43,691 nucleotides of DNA from NCBI GenBank assembly GCA_023663465.1, contig JAMPHJ010000010.1, positions 1 to 43,691 on the forward strand. Reading direction: 5' to 3'. Source of the DNA: Muribaculaceae bacterium (GTDB taxonomy: Bacteria; Bacillota; Clostridia; Lachnospirales; Lachnospiraceae). The notes under the pieces were generated by a model. That model did not search any database, had not been told where the DNA came from, and saw only the letters and a program-made list of their open reading frames with translations. Both the position numbers and the translations under genes were made by a program. Below, one piece after another: positions 43,622-43,691 of the stretch; position 1 is the first letter of the stretch, and each line of letters starts with the position of its first letter.

Positions 43622-43691
43622 TAAACATCACAAATACGATAGCGTAAGTTTATTGTAGGAATAAGACAGACAGAAGTGTCCCTTGATCCGG

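Noticed and set aside
43650-43691. Possible end of a mobile element at the right edge (GACAGACAGAAGTGTCCC)
   Set aside because: Too little sequence remains to see a partner repeat or a transposase gene.

Overview
The window looks like a chromosomal segment of a Lachnospiraceae-type member of the Clostridia. The evidence is the gene order (rpmF-plsX-acpP-rnc-smc-ftsY; pta-ackA; era-yqzL-recO-glyS-alaS), a tiny cysteine-rich DUF6472-type protein, a very long fused 2-hydroxyacyl-CoA dehydratase activase, GGAGG-type ribosome binding sites and sharp TTGNNN-17-TATAAT promoters. Most genes lie on the minus strand. No rRNA, tRNA, CRISPR array or insertion sequence was found.

Layout from left to right. 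1-3.5 kb: the 5' tip of an unidentified gene, a membrane-anchored GH25 muramidase, a YitT-type membrane protein and threonine ammonia-lyase. 3.6-11.3 kb (minus strand): a core block transcribed DUF177-rpmF, then plsX-acpP (terminator), then rnc-smc-ftsY, linking ribosome, lipid, RNA-processing and chromosome functions. A ~170-bp imperfect palindrome separates rpmF from plsX. 11.4-14.5 kb: a four-gene ABC-2 transporter operon ending in a LytTR regulator and a DUF3021 membrane protein, with a LytTR-style direct repeat beside its promoter. 14.6-16.7 kb: two plus-strand accessory genes, an HTH-Fic protein and an unknown protein. 16.7-19.0 kb: pta-ackA, which makes acetate and ATP from acetyl-CoA. 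19.1-28.2 kb: a lipoprotein, glyS, alaS and two paralogous large membrane proteins. 28.2-34.3 kb: an M16C peptidase, DUF4349 lipoprotein, era, yqzL and recO, behind one promoter whose -10 lies in a palindrome. 34.5-36.7 kb: a small operon of a rhomboid-like zinc-finger membrane protein, a degenerate RpoD-like protein without region 4, and an unknown protein. 36.9-41.2 kb: a 1414-residue activase/HgdB-like fusion. 41.2-42.9 kb: two small genes divergent from metA, the two promoters sharing one palindrome in their -35 elements. 43.0-43.6 kb: a BrnT/BrnA-like toxin-antitoxin pair.

The most interesting items are the degenerate sigma-like operon, the LytTR/DUF3021 transporter circuit with its putative operator, the long palindrome upstream of plsX, the paralogous membrane proteins whose last 294 bp are far more alike than the rest, the shared metA divergent promoter, and several short tandem repeats placed on gene boundaries. 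All family assignments come from reading translated sequence and motifs; no database search was run.
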